Shown here piece by piece: positions 35,481 through 45,061 of a stretch of 64,000 nt of DNA. Source of the DNA: Burkholderia sp. Bp9142 (GTDB taxonomy: Bacteria; Pseudomonadota; Gammaproteobacteria; Burkholderiales; Burkholderiaceae); NCBI RefSeq assembly GCF_003853415.1, contig NZ_QTPP01000029.1:39184-103183 (forward strand), written 5' to 3'. Numbering within the stretch: the stretch's first letter is position 1; the number at the start of each line of letters is the position of its first letter. The notes beneath the pieces are model-generated. The model made no database searches and had not been told where the DNA came from. It worked only from the letters and a program-made list of their open reading frames with translations. A program made the position numbers and the translations under genes.

Positions 35481-36233
35481 TCAGCCTGAACGACCGGTCC
35501 GGCGGCGCGCGATCTCTTCGTCGACCGCGTCGCGAACCCATTCCATCACTTCGGTTTCGAGTGCCAGTGCCACTTCGCGCGTGATCTGGCCGACCAGCCA
35601 GGCCGTATGGTCGTGCAGCGCGTCGCGGCAGCGGGCCTCGATGGCCTCGCGCCCTTCTCCGGTCAGATAATTCGTCAGCCGATTGCGCAGACGCTCGGCG
35701 ATATGCTGCGCGTCCTCCGGCGTCAGCGCGGCGGCCGCATGCGTGGCCTGTGATGCACGGGCGAGGTGATCCACGACCAGTCCTTCGGCAGCCGGGACGA
35801 TCGCCTGGGGCAGCACCGCTTCCTCGGCATGGCCGGCCGGCCCGGGCGGCGCCGCGGCAAAGCCGGAATCCTGCGCGTCGTCGTCGGACAGCGCGGAGCG
35901 CAGCGGCGCCTGCATCTCCGCCGACTCTTCGGCGACGACGTGCCCGGCGGCGCCGGGTTGCGCCGGCGCGTCGCTGTCGCCCGGCAGTTCGACGGTCGGG
36001 ACGTCCGGCGTCGGTACCGGATCGACCACCACGAATTCGGGGTCGGTTCCCGCCTGTTCCGATGCAGCCAACGCCGTGGCCGGACGGTCCGGCGCGACCA
36101 CGTCGGTCAGCACCGGCACGGCGGCATCGTCGCGCGGCGGCGCATCGGGCGCGGACGAACGCGCCGGCACCGGCTTGCCCGGCACCAGCACGTCGGTCAG
36201 TGTCGGGATCGAGGATGATTCGGCTTGTGTCAC
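35481..36233 (-). CDS. DUF2486 family protein
   Basis: 250 residues of unknown function. The first 150 are low-complexity, rich in alanine, proline and acidic residues, with a repeated (P)xLTDVVxPxxP motif near 10-17 and 40-48. Residues 150-245 are helical and charged (EDAQHIAERLRNRLTNYL, then EVMEWVRDAVDEEIARR). The start is GTG at 36233, and the gene follows holC by 25 bases in the pepA-holC operon. A GCGCACGA/TCGTGCGC hairpin without T-tract (35460-35480) sits right after its stop. Confidence 0.85.
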   Translation of the reverse strand: MTQAESSSIPTLTDVLVPGKPVPARSSAPDAPPRDDAAVPVLTDVVAPDRPATALAASEQAGTDPEFVVVDPVPTPDVPTVELPGDSDAPAQPGAAGHVVAEESAEMQAPLRSALSDDDAQDSGFAAAPPGPAGHAEEAVLPQAIVPAAEGLVVDHLARASQATHAAAALTPEDAQHIAERLRNRLTNYLTGEGREAIEARCRDALHDHTAWLVGQITREVALALETEVMEWVRDAVDEEIARRRTGRSG

Positions 36234-36258
36234 GGGAAGGCTCCGTCGACGGTTGCGG

Positions 36259-36675
36259 CTAGCTGCCCTGCTTGTAGTTGTTCAGCGCGTAACCGCGATC
36301 GCGGTAGAAGCGGTAGCGGTCGCGGCCCGCGGCCAGTTCGTCCGGCGCGTTGCCGACCACTTCGAGCAGGCGCTCGAAGCGGGCGAACTGCGCGGGCACG
36401 GCCGCGCCGAGGTTCAGCAGCACGTGATGATGCGGCGTCTGGTCGAGATCGGCGGCCAGCACGATCGGCGTGCCGGCCGCGTGCGCGCTGTCGACGCCGC
36501 AATGCGGGATGAAATCGAGCGGCGAGAACGTCCAGAGCCGCTCGTCGAGCGCGCGCAGGCGCGCGGGTTCCGCGAGCACGACGACCGGCTGCCCGGCCAG
36601 GTAGGCCTTGCGCAGCAGCCGGCATGCATACGCGAGCGAATCGCCGACGTTCGAATGGAAATCGATTCGCGTCAT
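36259..36675 (-). CDS. holC: DNA polymerase III chi subunit
   Basis: Chi subunit of the clamp-loader assembly, which contacts single-strand binding protein. 138 residues, family length, with N-terminal MTRIDFHSNVGDSLAYACRLLRKAY and the segment RLWTFSPLDFIPH. It lies 34 bases after pepA on the same strand, the classic pepA-holC order. Confidence 0.95.
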   Translation of the reverse strand: MTRIDFHSNVGDSLAYACRLLRKAYLAGQPVVVLAEPARLRALDERLWTFSPLDFIPHCGVDSAHAAGTPIVLAADLDQTPHHHVLLNLGAAVPAQFARFERLLEVVGNAPDELAAGRDRYRFYRDRGYALNNYKQGS

Positions 36676-36709
36676 TGCCCGCGGTCCCGCATCGTCGTGA
36701 GACCTGCCA

Positions 36710-38221
36710 TCACTGGCCGGCGCGGTCGATCAGGAACTGCGCGAGCAGCGGCACCGGACGGCCGGTCGCGCCCTTCGCCGCGCCGCCCTTCCATGCGGTG
36801 CCGGCGATGTCCAGGTGCGCCCACGGATAGCTGTCGGTGAAGCGCGACAGGAAGCACGCGGCCGTCACGGCACCGGCCGGACGCCCGCCGATGTTCGCGA
36901 TGTCCGCGAAATTCGACTTCAGCTGATCCTGGTACTCGTCGTCGAGCGGCATGCGCCATGCCGGATCGTTCGCTTCGCGCGATGCGTCGAGCAGTTCGCC
37001 CGCGAGTGCATCGTCCTTCGAGAACAGGCCGCTGTTGTGGGCGCCGAGCGCGACCACGCAAGCGCCCGTCAGCGTCGCCACGTCGATCACCGCGGCCGGC
37101 TTGAAGCGCTCCGCATAGGTCAGCGCGTCGCACAGGATCAGGCGACCCTCGGCGTCGGTGTTCAGCACCTCGATCGTCAGCCCCTTCATGCTGGTGACGA
37201 TGTCGCCCGGCTTCGTCGCGTTGCCGCCCGGCATGTTCTCGCAGGTCGGCACGATCGCGACGACGTTGACCTTCAGGCCCATTTCGGCCACGGCACGCAT
37301 CGTGCCGAGCACCGAACCCGCGCCGCACATGTCGTACTTCATCTCGTCCATGCCCTCGCCCGGCTTCAGCGAGATGCCGCCCGTGTCGAACGTGATGCCC
37401 TTGCCGACCAGCACGACCGGCGCGGCCTTCGCGGCGGCGCCCTGGTAATGCAGCACGATGAACTGCGGCGGCTCCACCGACGCGCGCGCGACCGACAGGA
37501 ACGAGCCCATCTTGAGCGCCTGGATCTGCTTCAGGCCGAGCACCTCGACCTTCAGACCCCAATCCTTCGCGATCTTCTTCGCGGTGTTGCCGAGATAGGT
37601 CGGCGTGCATACGTTGCCCGGCAGGTTGCCCAGGTCGCGCGTGAGATCCATCCCGTTCGCCAGCGCGACGGCCTGCTTGACCGCCAGCTTCGCCGCCTTT
37701 TCATCGGCCGGATCGACGCTGAACACGACGCGCTTGAGCGTGAGCGATGCCGGCTCCGGCTTGCTCTTCATCTGCGTGAAGCGGTAGGTCTCGTTGCGCA
37801 GCGCGAGAATCGCCGCACGCACGCCCCAGTCGGAGCCGCGCTCGTCGACCGGCAGCTGCGCGAGCGTGAACGTGACCTGGACGATCCTGGTCGCCAGCAG
37901 CGCGCGCCACGCGGCCGTCACTGCGTCGTTGTAGGCTTTCTGATTGAAAGCATCCTGCTTGCCGAGCCCGACGAGCAGCACGCGCGACGCGCCGATGCCC
38001 GACACCTCGTGCAGGAACAGCGTCTTGCCGCGCTTGCCGTCCATGTCGCCGGCCTTCACCACGCGCGCGATCAGCCCCTTGGTGGCCGTGTCGATGTCGA
38101 GCGCCGCGCCCGAAAGGGTCTGTGCCTCGAAGATGCCGAGCACGATGCAATCGGACTTCCCGGTCAGGAACCCCTTGGCCTCGCCTTTGCTCCAATCACA
38201 GCCTTTTATGCTAAAGTCCAT
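36710..38221 (-). CDS. pepA: Leucyl aminopeptidase
   Basis: M17-family cytosolic aminopeptidase with two metal ions, 503 residues. The C-terminal catalytic domain shows VGKGITFDTGGISLKP (lysine and aspartate metal ligands) and the signature NTDAEGRL near 354-361. In E. coli PepA also binds DNA in plasmid dimer resolution; whether this one does is unknown. Divergent from lptF, 122 bases between starts. Confidence 0.97.
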   Translation of the reverse strand: MDFSIKGCDWSKGEAKGFLTGKSDCIVLGIFEAQTLSGAALDIDTATKGLIARVVKAGDMDGKRGKTLFLHEVSGIGASRVLLVGLGKQDAFNQKAYNDAVTAAWRALLATRIVQVTFTLAQLPVDERGSDWGVRAAILALRNETYRFTQMKSKPEPASLTLKRVVFSVDPADEKAAKLAVKQAVALANGMDLTRDLGNLPGNVCTPTYLGNTAKKIAKDWGLKVEVLGLKQIQALKMGSFLSVARASVEPPQFIVLHYQGAAAKAAPVVLVGKGITFDTGGISLKPGEGMDEMKYDMCGAGSVLGTMRAVAEMGLKVNVVAIVPTCENMPGGNATKPGDIVTSMKGLTIEVLNTDAEGRLILCDALTYAERFKPAAVIDVATLTGACVVALGAHNSGLFSKDDALAGELLDASREANDPAWRMPLDDEYQDQLKSNFADIANIGGRPAGAVTAACFLSRFTDSYPWAHLDIAGTAWKGGAAKGATGRPVPLLAQFLIDRAGQ

Positions 38222-38343
38222 CGCGCTTGTCCTCGGATAAAATCTGGGCTAAGGATGAAAGCCGCAATTATCCGCTATTTTTCCCGTGGCGGCGCGAGCG
38301 CTCCACCACGCGTGCGCAGCCTCCCGCCCTCTTCTCATCAAGA

Positions 38344-39435
38344 ATGATCTTCGAACGCTCCCTCCAGCGCGAGCTTGCGTATACGGCTGGTGCCGTGTTC
38401 ATGGTGCTGCTCACGATCATGCTCACGACGATGATGATCCGCATCGTCGGCTACGCCGCGTCCGGTGAAATCGATCCGAAGGACGTGCTCGTGCTGATCG
38501 GCCTGACCGTGATCGGCTATCTCGCCGTGATGCTCGTCGTCACGCTGTTCGTGTCGATCCTGTTCGTGCTGACCCGGTGGTACCGGGACTCCGAAATGGT
38601 GGTCTGGCTCGCGTCGGGCGTGAGCCTCACGCGCCTGATCAAGCCGATCGGCGTGTTCGCCACGCCGATCGTCCTGCTGATCGCGTTCTTCGCGTTCGTC
38701 GGCTGGCCGTGGTCGAACCAGCAGAGCAAGATGATCAAGGCGCGCTTCCAGCAGCGCGACGAGATCTCGCTGCTCGCGCCGGGCCAGTTCCGCGAATCGG
38801 CGTCGAACCACCGCGTGTTCTTCATCGAGAAGATGACGCCCGACCAGAGCAAGGTGCAGAACGTGTTCGTCACGTCGACCGAGAACGGCAAGGTCAATAT
38901 CGTCGTATCGCGTACGGGCCACACGGAATCGAAGGACGGCGACCGTTTCGTCGTGCTGGAGGACGGCCGCCGCTACGACGGCACGCCCGGCCAGCCGAAC
39001 TTCAAGATCATGGAGTTCCAGCGCTACGGCGTGAAGATCACGAGCACGCCGGTCACCAACGTGCCGACCACCAACAGCACGCCGACGCCCGACCTGCTGC
39101 GCAACCCGACGCGCGACAACCTCGCGGAATTCGCGTGGCGCGCGGGTCTGCCGCTGATCGCGATCAACCTGATGGTGCTCGGCATCCCGCTGTCGTACCA
39201 GAACCCGCGCCGCAGCCGCACGATCAACCTCGTGATGGCCGTGCTGATCTACCTCACGTACTCGAACCTGCTGAACGTCGTGCAGGCGCAGATCGAGCAG
39301 GGCAAGATGTCGTTCGTCGTCGGCCTGGTCGGCCTGCACCTGGTCGTCGCGGCGATCGTCGCGATCATCTTCTGGTTGCGCGTGCGCAATCGTCCGCTGT
39401 TTACACGCGCGCTGTTCGGCCGCTCGGGAGCATGA
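38344..39435 (+). CDS. lptF: LPS export ABC transporter permease LptF
   Basis: One of the two membrane subunits that, with LptB, pull lipopolysaccharide out of the inner membrane. 363 residues: two helices, a periplasmic jellyroll-like middle (about 130-290), then four helices. Starts MIFERSLQRELAYTAGAVF. The ATG at 38344 was chosen because upstream codons of the frame have no membrane-protein character. lptG follows after three bases. Confidence 0.95.
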   Translation: MIFERSLQRELAYTAGAVFMVLLTIMLTTMMIRIVGYAASGEIDPKDVLVLIGLTVIGYLAVMLVVTLFVSILFVLTRWYRDSEMVVWLASGVSLTRLIKPIGVFATPIVLLIAFFAFVGWPWSNQQSKMIKARFQQRDEISLLAPGQFRESASNHRVFFIEKMTPDQSKVQNVFVTSTENGKVNIVVSRTGHTESKDGDRFVVLEDGRRYDGTPGQPNFKIMEFQRYGVKITSTPVTNVPTTNSTPTPDLLRNPTRDNLAEFAWRAGLPLIAINLMVLGIPLSYQNPRRSRTINLVMAVLIYLTYSNLLNVVQAQIEQGKMSFVVGLVGLHLVVAAIVAIIFWLRVRNRPLFTRALFGRSGA

Positions 39436-39438
39436 TCG

Positions 39439-40587
39439 ATGCGGCTCTATGAAAAATACTTCGCGCGGCAGATCTACGTCACGTTCGTCTTCATCCTGTT
39501 CGCGTTCTCGGGCCTGTTCTTCTTCTTCGACCTGATCAGCGAACTGAACTCGATCGGGCACGGCAACTACAAGTTCGGCTACGCGGTACTGCGCGTCGCG
39601 CTGCAAACCCCGTCGCGCTTCTACGAGATCATCCCGGTCGCCGCGCTGATCAGCGCGATCTACGTGTTCGCGCAGATGGCCGCGAACTCGGAATTCACGA
39701 TCTTCCGCGTATCGGGCCTCGCGACCAACCAGGCGTTGCGCTCGCTGCTGAAGATCGGCGTGCCGCTCGTGATCGTCACCTACCTGATCGGCGAATTCGT
39801 CGGCCCGTACGCCGACCAGCTGTCCGAACGCGTGCGGCTGCAGGCGCTCGGCGCGTCGGTGTCGTCGAACTTCCAGTCGGGCGTGTGGGTGAAGGACACG
39901 CTCGCGGCCCGCGAGAACGGCGAGCAGGTCACGCGCTTCGTCAACGTCGGCAGCCTGTCGCCCGATTCGACGATCAGCAACGTGCGCATCTACGAGTTCG
40001 ACTCGAAATTCCAGCTGCAGAACGTGCGGATCGCGCAGACGGGCCGCTACGAGCCGCCCGGCCACTGGCTGCTCAAGGGCGTCACCGAAACCGAACTGAC
40101 GCCGATCAAGCCGATCAGCGGCGCACCGGCCGACGCGCTGAACCCCGTGTACCGGTCGCAGCAGGTGACGCTGCCCGAATACCGGCTGCGCTCGGACCTG
40201 ACGCCGCAGATCCTGTCGGTGCTGCTCGTGTCGCCGGAACGGATGTCGATCATCAACCTGTTCCGCTACATCCAGCACTTGCGCGAGAACCAGCAGGACA
40301 CGCAGCGCTACGACATCGCGCTGTGGCGCAAGCTGCTCTACCCGTTCGCCGTGTTCGTGATGCTCGTGCTGTCGCTGCCGTTTGCCTACCTGCATACGCG
40401 CGCCGGCGTGGTCGGCGTGAAGGTGTTCGGCGGCATCATGCTAGGCATGAGCTTCCAGCTGCTCAACACGCTGTTCTCGCACATCGGCACGCTGAACACG
40501 TGGCCCGCGCCGCTGACCGCGGCGACGCCGGGTCTCATCTATCTCGCGCTCGGCCTGTTCGCGCTCAAGTGGGTCGACCGGCACTGA
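39439..40587 (+). CDS. lptG: LPS export ABC transporter permease LptG
   Basis: Partner of LptF, 382 residues with the same helix-jellyroll-helix layout. Starts MRLYEKYFARQIYVTFVFILFA region, with the conserved aromatic run SGLFFFFDL, and ends with four helices (PFAVFVMLVLSLPFAY onward). Translation is coupled to lptF, whose stop is three bases upstream. Confidence 0.96.
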   Translation: MRLYEKYFARQIYVTFVFILFAFSGLFFFFDLISELNSIGHGNYKFGYAVLRVALQTPSRFYEIIPVAALISAIYVFAQMAANSEFTIFRVSGLATNQALRSLLKIGVPLVIVTYLIGEFVGPYADQLSERVRLQALGASVSSNFQSGVWVKDTLAARENGEQVTRFVNVGSLSPDSTISNVRIYEFDSKFQLQNVRIAQTGRYEPPGHWLLKGVTETELTPIKPISGAPADALNPVYRSQQVTLPEYRLRSDLTPQILSVLLVSPERMSIINLFRYIQHLRENQQDTQRYDIALWRKLLYPFAVFVMLVLSLPFAYLHTRAGVVGVKVFGGIMLGMSFQLLNTLFSHIGTLNTWPAPLTAATPGLIYLALGLFALKWVDRH

Positions 40588-40612
40588 GCGCCGCGACGAC
40601 GGAGGCTTCGAC

Positions 40613-40996
40613 ATGAGTTCGCACGGCATCGTCCTGTTCGGCCACGGCGCACGCGATCCGCGCTGGGCCGAGCCGTTCGAACGGCTGGCCGCACGGCTGC
40701 GCACGACCGGCGACCCTGCCCCGCATGTGTCGCTCGCGTTTCTCGAACTGATGACGCCGTCGCTCGACACAGCCGTCGCCACGCAGGTCGCGGCCGGCTG
40801 CACGCGCATCACCGTGGTGCCCGTGTTCTTCGGCCAGGGCGGCCATGTCCGTCGCGACCTGCCGCAACTCGTCGATGCCTGCCGCGCCGCGCATCCGGGC
40901 GTCGAGATCCGTTGCGCGACGGCCGTCGGGGAAGACGACGGCGTGCTCGACGCGATCGCACGCTACTGCATCGACCAGATCGGCCGCGACGCGTAA
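40613..40996 (+). CDS. cbiX: CbiX/SirB-type sirohydrochlorin chelatase
   Basis: 127-residue short chelatase. His11 in LFGHGARDP and His78 in FFGQGGHVRRD are the two metal-binding histidines of the class. It inserts iron or cobalt into sirohydrochlorin. Facing the cys operon with its uroporphyrinogen methyltransferase, the iron (siroheme) reaction is the likelier main job, although cobalt for B12 is possible. It follows lptG by 25 bases. Confidence 0.9.
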   Translation: MSSHGIVLFGHGARDPRWAEPFERLAARLRTTGDPAPHVSLAFLELMTPSLDTAVATQVAAGCTRITVVPVFFGQGGHVRRDLPQLVDACRAAHPGVEIRCATAVGEDDGVLDAIARYCIDQIGRDA

Positions 40997-41015
40997 GCGA
41001 ATCGGCAGGCCCAAA

Positions 41016-41053
41016 CAAAAAAGCGCCGGCTTCCGAAGAAGCCGGCGCTTTTC
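41016..41053. terminator. Bidirectional terminator between cbiX and the methyltransferase gene
   Basis: AAAAGCGCCGGCTTC pairs with GAAGCCGGCGCTTTT around a CGAA tetraloop, with A and T runs on the two sides, serving both converging transcripts. Confidence 0.92.
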
Positions 41054-41114
41054 ATTTGGCACGCGGACCGACGGCAATCGACACATCTCTTGCCGCCAGG
41101 ACCGCTACCGAGAC

Positions 41115-41864
41115 TCAAGCGGCACTGCGCAACGTATCGCCCTCTTTCGCGAGCCGCGCGCGTTCGGCGAACGCATCGCCGATCATCAGCAGGCTCGGCT
41201 CCGCCGGATCGAGCCACGCCTGCGCACCACCCGCCGCCATCTGCCCGAGCGTCAGCGTCAGCGTGCGTTCGCGCGCGGTGCTGCATGCCTCGACGATCGC
41301 CACCGGCGTCGCGGGCGCACGGCCCGCGTCGATCAGTTCCTGCGCGATGCCGGGCGCGCTGTCACGGCCCATGTAGTAGACGATCGAATCGGCGCGCGCG
41401 GCCTCGCGAATCTCGTCGCTGCCCGGTGCGCGGCTGTGCGTCGCGAACGCGACGCTGCGCGACACGCCGCGCAACGTCAGCGAGCGCTTCAGCGTCGCCG
41501 CGCCGGCCAGCGCCGCGGTGATGCCCGGCACGACCTCATAGTCGATGCCAGCCGCCTCGAGCGCGCGCATTTCCTCTTCGGCGCGACCGAACAGCATCGG
41601 GTCGCCGCCCTTCAGCCGCACGACGCAACCATGCTCGCGCGCCGCGTCGACGATCTGCTTGTTGATGAAGTGCTGCGCGGTCGAACGCTGCCCGCAGCGC
41701 TTGCCGACCGCGATCTTCCGCGCGTTCGGCGCGCAGTCGAGCATCGCCGGCTCGACGAGCGCGTCATGCAGCACCACGTCGGCTTGCTCGAGCAGCCGGG
41801 CGCCGCGCACCGTGATGAGGTCCGCGGCGCCCGGCCCTGCTCCGATCAGATACACCTTGCCCAT
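41115..41864 (-). CDS. cobA: Uroporphyrinogen-III C-methyltransferase
   Basis: SAM-dependent enzyme converting uroporphyrinogen III to precorrin-2, at the branch to siroheme and B12. 249 residues, the stand-alone SUMT form without the CysG dehydrogenase-chelatase half. Motifs: VYLIGAGPGAADLITVRG (4-21) and VVRLKGGDPMLFGRAEEE. Last gene of the cys operon, so it most likely serves the siroheme of CysI. Equally often named cysG C-domain or sumT. Confidence 0.94.
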   Translation of the reverse strand: MGKVYLIGAGPGAADLITVRGARLLEQADVVLHDALVEPAMLDCAPNARKIAVGKRCGQRSTAQHFINKQIVDAAREHGCVVRLKGGDPMLFGRAEEEMRALEAAGIDYEVVPGITAALAGAATLKRSLTLRGVSRSVAFATHSRAPGSDEIREAARADSIVYYMGRDSAPGIAQELIDAGRAPATPVAIVEACSTARERTLTLTLGQMAAGGAQAWLDPAEPSLLMIGDAFAERARLAKEGDTLRSAA

Positions 41865-41940
41865 GATTGTCGCTTCGCTTGTCCTGCTCGTGCGGACGGC
41901 GGCCGGCCCGCGCCGCCGCGAGGGCGGCGCGGAATGCCGG

Positions 41941-43257
41941 TTACGCCGAGAATGCCCGGATCATGCCGGCGGCGACCGTGTGGTGCGTCGCCTCGTCGAT
42001 CAGCACGAACGCGCCCGTGCCCGGATGCGCGTCGTACGTGTCGCAGACGATCGGCTTCTGCAGCGTCAGCGCGACGCGGCCGATGTCGTTCATCTTCAGT
42101 TCCTGGCGGTCGGTCGCGTGCGACAGCGTATGCACGTCGAGCACTTCCTTGACCGCGCCGATCTTCGCAAACACCGTGCTGGTGGTCTGCTTGAGCAGGT
42201 ACTTGCGCTGCGGCGACAGCGGCGTCTCGTCGAACCAGCACAGGTCCGCCTCGAGCTTCTTCGCCGGCTCGACCGGCTCGGCGGTCGTGACGAACATGTC
42301 GCCGCGCGACACGTCGACATCCTCTTCGAGACGAATCGTCACCGTCTGGCCCGCGAATGCGTGCGCGACCGACGCGGTGCCGCCCGGCACCGGCGCGACG
42401 ATCTCGGCGATCGTCGCGGTGCGGTTCGACGGCAGCACGACGATCGCGTCGCCGACCTTCACCTCGCCCGATTCGATCCGGCCCATGTAGCCGCGGAAAT
42501 CGTCGGCCGAGCTGCCGTCCTGGCGTGCGACCCACTGCACCGGGAAGCGCAGCGCGTCATGCGCCTGCGTCTCGACCGGCAGCGATTCGAGCACGTCGAG
42601 CAGCGGCTCGCCCGCGTACCACGGCATGCGCTCGCTCGCGCCGACGATGTTGTCGCCCTTCAGCGCCGACACCGGCACGAAACGCACGTCTTTCAGGCCG
42701 AGCTGCTTCGCGAGCGCGACGTACGCGTCGCGGATCTCGTTGAAGCGCGCTTCGCTGTAGTCGACGAGGTCCATCTTGTTGATCGCGACGATCACGTGCT
42801 GCAGCGCGAGCAGCTTCACGATCGCGCTGTGACGCTTCGTTTGCGGCAGCAGTTGCGCGACGCCATTCTCGATCGTCACGCGCGTCGCGTCGACCAGGAT
42901 GATCGCCGCGTGCGCGGTCGATGCGCCCGTCACCATGTTGCGCGTGTACTGCTCGTGGCCCGGCGTGTCGGCGATGATGAACTTGCGCTTCGCGGTCGCG
43001 AAGTAGCGGTAGGCGACGTCGATCGTGATGCCCTGCTCGCGCTCGGCCTCGAGCCCGTCCGTCAGCAGCGCGAGGTCGAGCTCGTCGCCGACCGTGCGCT
43101 TGTTCTTCGCGCGCGACAGCGCGGACAGCTGGTCGGACAGCACGGCCTTGCTGTCGTACAGCAGGCGGCCGATCAGCGTGCTCTTGCCGTCGTCGACGCT
43201 GCCCGCGGTGATGAAGCGCAGCACGCCGAGGTCTTCGGTGTTCTCGATGATGCTCAT
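41941..43257 (-). CDS. cysN: Sulfate adenylyltransferase subunit 1 (GTPase)
   Basis: EF-Tu-like GTPase that drives APS formation by CysD. 438 residues. G1 GSVDDGKST is at 19-27, G3 DTPGHEQYTRNM and G4 NKMD follow. The length ends after the beta-barrel domains, so no APS kinase (CysC) is fused, which agrees with the APS-type reductase in this operon. ATG at 43257, 22 bases after cysD. Confidence 0.97.
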   Translation of the reverse strand: MSIIENTEDLGVLRFITAGSVDDGKSTLIGRLLYDSKAVLSDQLSALSRAKNKRTVGDELDLALLTDGLEAEREQGITIDVAYRYFATAKRKFIIADTPGHEQYTRNMVTGASTAHAAIILVDATRVTIENGVAQLLPQTKRHSAIVKLLALQHVIVAINKMDLVDYSEARFNEIRDAYVALAKQLGLKDVRFVPVSALKGDNIVGASERMPWYAGEPLLDVLESLPVETQAHDALRFPVQWVARQDGSSADDFRGYMGRIESGEVKVGDAIVVLPSNRTATIAEIVAPVPGGTASVAHAFAGQTVTIRLEEDVDVSRGDMFVTTAEPVEPAKKLEADLCWFDETPLSPQRKYLLKQTTSTVFAKIGAVKEVLDVHTLSHATDRQELKMNDIGRVALTLQKPIVCDTYDAHPGTGAFVLIDEATHHTVAAGMIRAFSA

Positions 43258-43279
43258 GATGTGATTGTCCTCGTGTGCT

Positions 43280-44242
43280 TCAGAAATAACCTTGCTTCTT
43301 GCGCTGTTCCATCGCGGCTTCGGAGGCCTGGTCGTCCATCCGGGTCGCGCCGCGTTCGGTGATCTCGGTCACCGCCGTCTCGGCGATGATCTTCTCGACG
43401 TCGTCCGCGTCGCTCTCGACCGGGCACGTGCAACTGATGTCGCCGACCGTGCGGAAGCGCACCTGCGCGAGCTCGCTCGTCTCGCCGTCACGCATCGGCG
43501 TGAGCGGCGTGACCGGCACGAGCAGCCCGTTGCGGCGCACGATCTCGCGCTGGTGCGCGTAGTAGATCGACGGCAGTTCGAGGTTCTCGCGCGCGATGTA
43601 CTGCCACACGTCGAGTTCGGTCCAGTTCGAGATCGGGAACACGCGCAGGTGCTCGCCCTTGTGCAGGCGTGCGTTGTAGAGGCTCCACAGTTCCGGGCGC
43701 TGCGCCTTCGGATCCCACTGGCCGAATTCGTCGCGGAACGAGAAGATCCGCTCCTTCGCACGCGCCTTCTCTTCGTCGCGGCGCGCGCCGCCGATCAGCG
43801 CGGTGTAGCCGTGCTGTTCGATCGTCTCGAGCAGCGTGACGGCCTGCGCGGCGTTGCGCGAATCGGTTTCGCGGCGCAGCACGACCGTGCCGCGCTCGAT
43901 CGAATCCTCGACGTGGCCGACCACCAGCTCGGCGCCGAGCTCTTGCGCACGGCGGTCGCGGAAGTCGATCACTTCCTCGTAGTTGTGGCCCGTGTCGATG
44001 TGCACGAGCGGGAACGGCAGCGTGGTCTTGCGGTTCGCGCCGAGGCCGAACGCCTTCAGGGCGAGGTGCAGCACGACGACCGAATCCTTGCCGCCCGAGA
44101 ACAACAGCGCCGGCTTGCTGCACTCGGCGACCAGTTCGCGCAGGATGTGGATCGACTCGGCTTCGAGCCAGTCGAGGTGGCCCATGCGGTTATCGGCACC
44201 GGTGGGCGGGGCAAAGGCGGATTGCTCGAGCGTCGTGCTCAT
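43280..44242 (-). CDS. cysD: Sulfate adenylyltransferase subunit 2
   Basis: ATP pyrophosphatase-type subunit making adenylylsulfate (APS) from sulfate and ATP. 320 residues. The PP-loop SGGKDS is at 49-54. ATG at 44242 (MSTTLEQS); codons further upstream are not family-like. Between cysH and cysN. Confidence 0.96.
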   Translation of the reverse strand: MSTTLEQSAFAPPTGADNRMGHLDWLEAESIHILRELVAECSKPALLFSGGKDSVVVLHLALKAFGLGANRKTTLPFPLVHIDTGHNYEEVIDFRDRRAQELGAELVVGHVEDSIERGTVVLRRETDSRNAAQAVTLLETIEQHGYTALIGGARRDEEKARAKERIFSFRDEFGQWDPKAQRPELWSLYNARLHKGEHLRVFPISNWTELDVWQYIARENLELPSIYYAHQREIVRRNGLLVPVTPLTPMRDGETSELAQVRFRTVGDISCTCPVESDADDVEKIIAETAVTEITERGATRMDDQASEAAMEQRKKQGYF

Positions 44243-44317
44243 GATTTCAGTCCTTCTCTTCTGGGTTCGTGCCGCCCGCTGTCGCGGGCGGCGCAATATT
44301 CGGTTTCTTGTCGGCTG

Positions 44318-45061
44318 TCAGTGCGCGGCGCCGGCATCGGCCGCCGCGGGAATCGGCGTGATCGTGATGTGCAGCCCGCATTCCTTCGTGTCGCGCGACT
44401 CCCACCACCAGCGGCCCGCCCGGCTGTCTTCGCCGGGACGGATCGCGCGCGTACAGGGCTCGCAACCGATGCTCGGGTAGCCGCGCGCATGCAGCGGATT
44501 GACCGGCACGTCGAACGCCTTCAGGTACGCCCACACGTCGGCTTCCGTCCAGTCGGCGAGCGGGTTGTACTTCACGATCCCGCGCGCTTCGTCCTGTTCT
44601 TCCTCGTGCAGCTCCGCACGCGTGACCGACTGCTCGCGGCGCTGGCCCGTGACCCACGCGCCGACGTCGGCCAGCGCGCGGTTCAGCGGCTCGACCTTGC
44701 GGATGTGGCAGCACGACTTGCGCAGCTCGACGCTCTCGTAGAACGCGTTCAGGCCGTGCTCGGCGACGTACTGGTCGACCGCGTCCTGCCGCGGGTGGAA
44801 CTGCTCGATCTCGTAGCCGTAGCGCTCGCGCACGCGATCGATCATGCCCAGCGTTTCCGCATGCAGGCGGCCGGTGTTCAGCGAGAAGATGCCGATCGAC
44901 ACGCCCTTCGACAGGATCGCGTGCGTGAGCAGCATGTCTTCCGCGGCGAGGCTGCTCGCGAACTTCACCTTCTCGTGACGCGCGCCGATCTGCGCGAGCA
45001 GCGCGTCGAGGCGCTCGACCTTCGCGGCGAGCTCCGGCGTCAGTGCGGCCGCGGTGCTCAT
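44318..45061 (-). CDS. cysH: Assimilatory adenylylsulfate (APS) reductase
   Basis: Reduces activated sulfate to sulfite with thioredoxin electrons. 247 residues. Cys117-Cys118 (SCCHIRK) and Cys200/Cys203 (GCEPC) form the [4Fe-4S] site that marks APS reductases, as opposed to the E. coli PAPS type; Cys228 in KECGLH is the catalytic thiol. The start overlaps the DUF934 stop by four bases. Confidence 0.95.
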   Translation of the reverse strand: MSTAAALTPELAAKVERLDALLAQIGARHEKVKFASSLAAEDMLLTHAILSKGVSIGIFSLNTGRLHAETLGMIDRVRERYGYEIEQFHPRQDAVDQYVAEHGLNAFYESVELRKSCCHIRKVEPLNRALADVGAWVTGQRREQSVTRAELHEEEQDEARGIVKYNPLADWTEADVWAYLKAFDVPVNPLHARGYPSIGCEPCTRAIRPGEDSRAGRWWWESRDTKECGLHITITPIPAAADAGAAH

